Assembly: GCA_033964015.1 (NCBI GenBank)
Contig: CM066915.1
Span: forward strand, 12,175,573-12,239,572
Direction: 5' to 3'
Length of the DNA stretch: 64,000 nt
Source of the DNA: Scolanthus callimorphus
Lineage: Eukaryota > Cnidaria > Anthozoa > Actiniaria > Edwardsiidae
Shown here piece by piece: positions 58,632 to 64,000 of this stretch; position 1 is the first letter of the stretch, and the number at the start of each line of letters is the position of its first letter. The notes beneath the pieces are model-generated. The model did no database searches. It was not told the DNA's origin and worked only from the letters and a program-made list of their open reading frames with translations. Made by a program: the position numbers and the translations under genes.

Positions 58632-59558
58632 TTGCGAATATCCAATCACAGCATTCAGACATCAATATACTACAAAGAGACTGACACACACAACTACCTC
58701 GACTTTACGTCACACCACCCCGGCCATTGTAAACGGGCTATCCCATACAGCCAGTTTCTCCGTCTCCGCCGTCTCTGTTCAGATGATAACGACTTCCTCG
58801 TCAAGTCTAGAGAGATGCAACATTTCTTCACAGCTCGTGGTTATCCAGCTGCACAATTCGAGAATGACCTTAACAGAGTTTTAACAGTTACACGTCAAGA
58901 CGCCCTTACGACATCCCGGCATGAGGACAGCACAGACCGCGTTCCGTTGGTACTTACTTACAACAACTTTAACGCCATTACCAAACAGATACTCATGAAG
59001 AACTTTAACATCTTAACCACTGATCCAGACACACGCAGGATTTTCCCTGAGTCGCCACTTATATCCGACAAGAATCTCGACAAGAATCTCAGGGATATCC
59101 TCGTGCACTCTAGTGTCGGTTCGTCAACATCATCGGATGCCGGAACGTTCCCGTGTAACCGCCCACGCTGTCAGACGTGCAAACACACCACTTCTCAGAC
59201 TATCATACAGGGTCCCAAAAGCAGATACACCATCAACAATCGCTTCACCTGTCGGTCTGAGAATGTGGTGTATTGCATCAGCTGCACCCGTTGTACTTCT
59301 CTGTACATTGGTGAAACCGGTCGTTCTTTACGCGAACGAGTTGGAGAGCACCTTCGCAGTATCAAGAACAAATCTCCTGGTTTCCCCGTGGCCGAACATT
59401 TTAACTCTGCATCGCACTCTATTGACAATCTTAGGGTATGCGGCCTCCGTTTAAGCCACGAGGACAACTACCATCGCAAACACCAGGAGATGGAACTTAT
59501 CTTTAACTTGGGAACTCTTAGCCCTTGTGGACTCAACATCAATTTCCACTATCTCTGA
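58632..59558 (+). pseudogene. PLE RT tail with GIY-YIG endonuclease, U8
   Basis: 308-residue frame identical to U2. Confidence 0.9.
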
Positions 59559-59766
59559 CTGTTCGAACTCATCTAGAGCGCGCGCGCTTATTGTATTTAG
59601 CGCGGGCTTTTCCGTTAGGATTTTAGCATGGCGAATACCGCCTTTTGATACACTGATGAAGGGCCATGCCCGAAACGTTTGTATTAAATTATACTGACAC
59701 TTTTTCAATTTATTGATTCGATTTTATACCATTTCTTTACAAGTGTCACGCATCACCCGGAGTTTT
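59528..59766 (+). repeat. 3' pLTR, U8
   Basis: Same as the U1 3' pLTR. Confidence 0.88.
59644..59688 (+). ncRNA. Hammerhead ribozyme, U8 3' pLTR
   Basis: Core CTGATGA at 59653-59659; identical to the U1 3' copy. Confidence 0.82.
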
Positions 59767-60272
59767 AACTCTATCTCATTTTTGTAGAAGAGGCTAGTTT
59801 AGTGTTACTGCCATTGACTCTTCCAAATATAATATTCGGTATTAATTGCTCTGAGTATTCTCCCACATGTAACTTTATATTATTAATTTAAAAGTATATT
59901 ATATATAAGAAGAGGGAAAGTCACCCCAAACTGCCACAATTTAGATCGCTTTTAGTCTTTTATGAAAAGATTGAAGATAATATTGCCATGAAAAATAAGA
60001 AGGAATCATTCCACTTGATAAAGTGGGGCAATTTACGAAAGTCGTCAGAATTTAAAGCACTACAATACTTATTAATGATAGTGTGATTTTTTATCGGTTT
60101 TTGTCTGTTTTTGCTTGTTAGTTTTATTTTTTCTCGTGTTTCCTTGTTTTCTTGTGTTTTTTTCTTCTGATGTTGGTTGTGGTAGTATGGGTTTTTGTAA
60201 TTGATTATCTTGTAAGAAAATAAAACAAATAAAGATGTTGAAATACAAAAAAAAATTACAAAAAAAAGTAAA

Positions 60273-61004
60273 CTACTACAAGTTCGCACGACTCAGCGCC
60301 ATCGTACGACCCCATGGTTACATCGAATAAGCCGCCGGGCGCATCTTTCTTTGCCCAACGGGCGTCTGCACTGAAAAGGAGTATTTGTTTTGCGTGCATA
60401 ATGATTTCTCTGTCTCATCTAATGTGTAGGCGAAATGTTTACATAGTTAGCGCAGCAAAGTCGATGGCCTCGGATAACAATTCTTGTGTTATGGAAGGGA
60501 AGAGAACCACAATGTCGAAGCACACGAAGGACGCGCTACGCTTATTTTCGATCTTGTTGAACCATTTGAGTACTGAGTAGGTGCTCCTCCATAGGTTGAC
60601 TTCAGTGGCCAGTGCGGTGCTTTTCACGATTCTCTGGAGTATATGTTTCGCGATTTTTCCGATTTCGGACTTGGTTGGATTAATAAGCCGGCATGTTTGG
60701 TGCATTTTCGAAGTTTGGCTTATGGTCTTTTAAAGTTATAAATGCGTCCCGCCTTGCCATGGTCTCAACTCTGTCTGCCAACTCCAGATCATCTGAGATC
60801 TTCTTCGCTTCCTGATTGATTTTTACTTCCTTCTTTTTTCCAGCCTGTTTATATGCTTTCTGTACATTCTTATCGAGGAGCTAGTTGTAGTCATCGGGTT
60901 TCATCCGGTAGAAATTAATGGTGGTTAAATGAAGGTCGTCTCTTGACTTTCTTTACGTCCTTGCTCAGTTCTTTTTGCAGGTCATTGTTACGTTGGTCGA
61001 ATTC
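60273..61004 (-). pseudogene. RT-like gene relic, U8
   Basis: Uninterrupted copy equivalent to 3684-4415. Confidence 0.7.
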
Positions 61005-61605
61005 AACGCTCCTGATTAAATAGTGGCATGCCCTCCATCTCATATTCCGGATTAGCTATTCGGCCCTTTCTATCTGCCTTGTCAAATACACTTTTTTCTT
61101 TGGACAGGGGATGTTCTTTTGTTGAGTAGCTGAATTAAATTTTATCCATCATTATAAAATAATTTAGATAGTACGCGCGCTCTGATTGGCTTAGAACCAT
61201 GTTTGCATTTCCCTGTGCAAACATGCTTCTGACGTCAGACAATTGAGTGATTGGCGAGCCGGTAATTTTAGAAAGTAACATGTTTTTCCAGAAACATATA
61301 AGTGAGTTGAAACGTGTAACAGTCAAACATCTCTTCGATAACAAGCGTGACCACATTCAAACATGTCAAGGTACAAATCTTGACCATATTTGGAGACCGG
61401 TTTCAACAATCGAAATCGCGAGAGCCAATCGGAAGTGTCCTAAATGCACACGAAATTAGTGTTTAACGTCAGTATGCGCGCGCGCCTTTAAAACAACGGA
61501 AAACTGCTCGAATGCGCGCGCGATTAGCAACGGAACGTGCTTGTTTTAGCAGAGTCTTTAATTTTGTCATGGTATAAAACAAATTGAGTGAGGTTTGGTG
61601 CTGTC

Positions 61606-61837
61606 TGGACTCAATTCCACTATCTCTGACTGTTCGAACTCATCTAGAGAGCGCGCGCCTATTGTATTTAGCGCGCGCTTTTCCGTTAGGATTTTAGCAT
61701 GGCGAACACCGCCATTTTATACACTGATGAAGGGCCATGCCCGAAACGTTTGTATTAAATTATACTGACACTTTTTCAATTTATTGATTCGATTTTATAC
61801 CATCTCTTTACAAGTGTCACGCATCACACGGAGTTTT
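61606..61837 (+). repeat. 5' pLTR, U9
   Basis: Type B form of the 5' pLTR. The matching 3' pLTR lies beyond the window. Confidence 0.88.
61715..61759 (+). ncRNA. Hammerhead ribozyme, U9 5' pLTR
   Basis: Core CTGATGA at 61724-61730; identical to the U1 5' copy. Confidence 0.82.
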
Positions 61838-61871
61838 CTAAAACATTTGATGCGATTTTCCATCTGCTATT

Positions 61872-62567
61872 ATGCCTAATATTAGAAGAACTGTGTCCTC
61901 TCTACGACGCGATTTACAACACAGCCTCTCATTTCTTGACGACGATACAAGATCTATCGCTCTCAAGCTGGCTTACAACATCTTCAAAAAGACCAAGCTA
62001 ACCAGCCATATCATCTTCATTGGCCGTTGTCTACGCAAGGGAGTAATTCCTAAAGGTTTCCGACTACGATTTCATCCCTCCAATGGTAATTACGACCACA
62101 GACACTATTCCAGAATTCTTAATTCTTGTTCAAGACGCCTGATGCAAACAAGCGTACAGAAGTTTAAGGTCAGTCTTATACATGTTTCCAACCTCAAGTC
62201 CCGTGCTTCCAGCAGCCTCCGTGATAGCTGTACTCCTGCAGAGTATCACTGTGCCATGAACATTATTTCTGAATTGAACTCTAATTTGCATCATGAAATC
62301 AAGTCTATTAAAGATGCAAAGTTCGCCTCTCTGCGTAACACAGCGAGATCTGCCAATGATGATGTTACAGTCCAACCTGTTGTATCAGCGATAAGAACTG
62401 TTGTTACTATTCCCGCAGATTTGCCGCTTTCTGATGCTGAAAATACCGTCCTCAGCAAAGGTCTCACGTTTGTCCCTGAAAATAACAAGGTTGATGAATA
62501 CGAGGTTAAATCTGATAGCGAGAAGTTTTTTCGCCGTCTCCGTCTCAAGGCTCATTTTCATGACTAG
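61872..62567 (+). pseudogene. PLE N-terminal region, U9
   Basis: Same protein as U1. The silent AGCGTACAG marker is type A although the following RT is type B. Confidence 0.85.
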
Positions 62568-62686
62568 GAAGATGTACAAGAACAGGATGACGATCCTTTC
62601 GCTAAATTTGAGAAGAAGACCTCTACATGGACACCTAAGGATGGACGTTTTACTGCCCTTGTCGTTGTCGTCGCAGCATCAATTCT

Positions 62687-63490
62687 TTGAATTTCAAGAG
62701 ACGCATCACCACCTCGAATCTCTCTTCTGAAGAGAAGCAAGCTTTACGGTCTTTACGACAACGGCAGGACATCCTTATCAAAGCAGCGGACAAGGGAGGC
62801 GCAGTTGTGTTTGGCAACGCGAACTCTTTGGGGTTTTTACGAACGACTCGACTCTGATCCAACAAGAGAGTATCAGATGGTTGTCAAAGATAACATCAAG
62901 AACATGATCGCTACTTCTGCCTTACCACCCACGGCTAAGCACCTTATAGTCACCACCCCCGTACCTCGCGTTTCTATATGCTGCCCAAGATTCATAAAGA
63001 CAACAACCCCGGACGTCCTATAGTGTCTGCTTGCAGCTGTCCGACGGAAAACATCGCAGCATACCTTGATGAGATAATGGCCCCGTTCGTGAGAAACCTG
63101 CCAACTTATGTTAAAGACACCAACCACGCCTTAAACATCTTCAATGAATTCCGCTTCGATGAAACCAGTTCCAAGCCATGTTTCCTGTTCACTATGGACG
63201 TTAAGTCTTTGTACAGCGTCATTCCCAACAACAGCGGACTACAGGCGCTCGCCCACTTCCTGGACAAACGCACGCTGCAGGAACCTCCCACGGCCACCCT
63301 TACTCGTATCGCCGAACTGGTTCTCTTTTTCCCTCAACTTCAGAAGCGTTATAATGATGACGTAGTGGGTGCTGCGCAGTGTGATCGTCGTGATCTTGAA
63401 GGATTTATAGAGTACGTCTCCAATTTCCATCCTGCCCTGGAGTTTACTTCTACCATCAGTGAACTCGGACTGCTTTTTCTCGACATCTAG
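62687..63490 (+). pseudogene. PLE reverse transcriptase domain, U9 (internally deleted, extra indels)
   Basis: Type B sequence with three private lesions: one G lost near 62809, 36 bases replaced by 5 near 62828, and one C lost near 62957. The middle part is out of frame. From about 62978 the RT frame is open again (PKIHK, GRPIVS, motif A, YNDD) to the shared TAG at 63488-63490. Confidence 0.87.
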
Positions 63491-64000
63491 TTGCGAATAT
63501 CCAATCACAGCATTCAGACATCAATATACTACAAAGAGACTGACACACACAACTACCTCGACTTTACGTCACACCACCCCGGCCATTGTAAACGGGCTAT
63601 CCCATACAGCCAGTTTCTCCGTCTCCGCCGTCTCTGTTCAGATGATAACGACTTCCTCGTCAAGTCTAGAGAGATGCAACATTTCTTCACAGCTCGTGGT
63701 TATCCAGCTGCACAATTCGAGAATGACCTTAACAGAGTTTTAACAGTTACACGTCAAGACGCCCTTACGACATCCCGGCATGAGGACAGCACAGACCGCG
63801 TTCCGTTGGTACTTACTTACAACAACTTTAACGCCATTACCAAACAGATACTCATGAAGAACTTTAACATCTTAACCACTGATCCAGACACACGCAGGAT
63901 TTTCCCTGAGTCGCCACTTATATCCGACAAGAATCGCGACAAGAATCTCAGGGATATCCTCGTGCACTCTAGTGTCGGTTCGTCAACATCATCGGATGCC
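63491..64000 (+). pseudogene. PLE RT tail, U9 (cut by window end)
   Basis: Open to the window edge, about 170 residues, ending before the Cys linker. A private T-to-G change near 63935 turns Leu into Arg in the DKNLDKNL stretch. Confidence 0.85.

Larger units (their letters stand above)
56714..59766 (+). mobile_element. Penelope-like element, U8 copy (defective)
   Basis: Type A sequence, at protein level identical to U3. Shared lesions are present. Confidence 0.9.
56714..61605 (+). repeat. Array unit U8, type A, no LINE
   Basis: Length 4,892 bp. All type A markers are present. I saw no private disruptive change compared with U3. Confidence 0.93.
1..64000. repeat. Tandem higher-order array of PLE-containing units
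   Basis: The whole window is a head-to-tail array of one composite unit. Unit starts, taken at the first base of the 5' pLTR, are 126, 5017, 15504, 20397, 30886, 41367, 46259, 56714 and 61606. Spacings are about 4,891 bp without the LINE and about 10,480 bp with it. Types A and B alternate as a dimer of about 15.38 kb, except at U5. Bases 1-125 are the tail of a preceding unit, and U9 is cut by the window end, so the array is longer than the window. I see no unique flanking sequence and no telomere-type repeat. High identity between units means copy number depends on the assembly being correct. Confidence 0.97.
61606..64000 (+). repeat. Array unit U9, mostly type B, cut by window end
   Basis: It has type B markers at most sites but the type A base at the AGCGTACAG site (about 62155). 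Between 62810 and 62960 it carries three private indels whose net effect is -33 bp, so the frame is restored afterwards. Whether the LINE is present cannot be seen. Confidence 0.85.
61606..64000 (+). mobile_element. Penelope-like element, U9 copy (defective, cut by window end)
   Basis: The window stops before the GIY-YIG domain and 3' pLTR. Extra indels damage the N-terminal part of the RT frame. Confidence 0.85.

Noticed and set aside
1..64000. CRISPR array, phage or bacterial operon
   Set aside because: The repeats are kilobase units of eukaryotic retroelements. There are no short spaced repeats or bacterial genes.
1..64000. Telomere-associated PLE array (Athena-like)
   Set aside because: No telomeric repeat is visible, and these PLEs carry a GIY-YIG domain, unlike the endonuclease-less telomeric PLEs.

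Overview
The window is one long tandem array of retroelements in an animal genome. I see no host gene, tRNA or rRNA. The best guess is an invertebrate metazoan, most likely a cnidarian. That guess rests only on the mix of element families and the AT-rich non-coding DNA, so confidence is low to moderate.

Layout. Nine head-to-tail units (U1-U9) start at 126, 5017, 15504, 20397, 30886, 41367, 46259, 56714 and 61606. The array runs off both window ends. The basic unit is about 4.89 kb. It holds (i) a Penelope-like element (PLE) on the + strand, flanked by two direct pseudo-LTRs (pLTRs) of about 235 bp, each with a predicted type I hammerhead ribozyme; (ii) about 0.5 kb of AT-rich DNA; (iii) a decayed minus-strand gene fragment resembling an unclassified reverse transcriptase; and (iv) about 0.6 kb with a perfect inverted repeat and CG-rich blocks. 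Units U2, U4, U5 and U7 also carry a 5.57-kb L1/Tx1-clade LINE on the minus strand. All four sit at the same base inside fragment (iii) and have the same 16-bp target duplication.

Higher-order structure. Diagnostic substitutions define two unit types. Type A has no LINE and type B has the LINE. They alternate as an A-B dimer of about 15.4 kb: U1-U2, U3-U4, U6-U7 and U8-U9. U5 is an A-to-B hybrid, as expected from an unequal crossover that removed one unit. The units are nearly identical, while the two pLTRs inside a unit differ by about 4%. The PLE is therefore older than the array. The LINE jumped in once and was then copied by DNA-level amplification.

Function. The PLE reading frame has a typical N-terminal region, a reverse transcriptase and a GIY-YIG endonuclease. 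In every copy it is broken by the same stops, a frameshift and an in-frame deletion of central RT motifs, so none can be autonomous. The hammerheads are intact at sequence level in all 17 visible positions. The LINE is in much better shape. ORF1 (coiled coil plus RRM) is open in all four copies, and ORF2 (endonuclease, RT, zinc knuckle) is open in U2 and U7. ORF2 is broken in U4 and U5 by two different mutations at the same codon.
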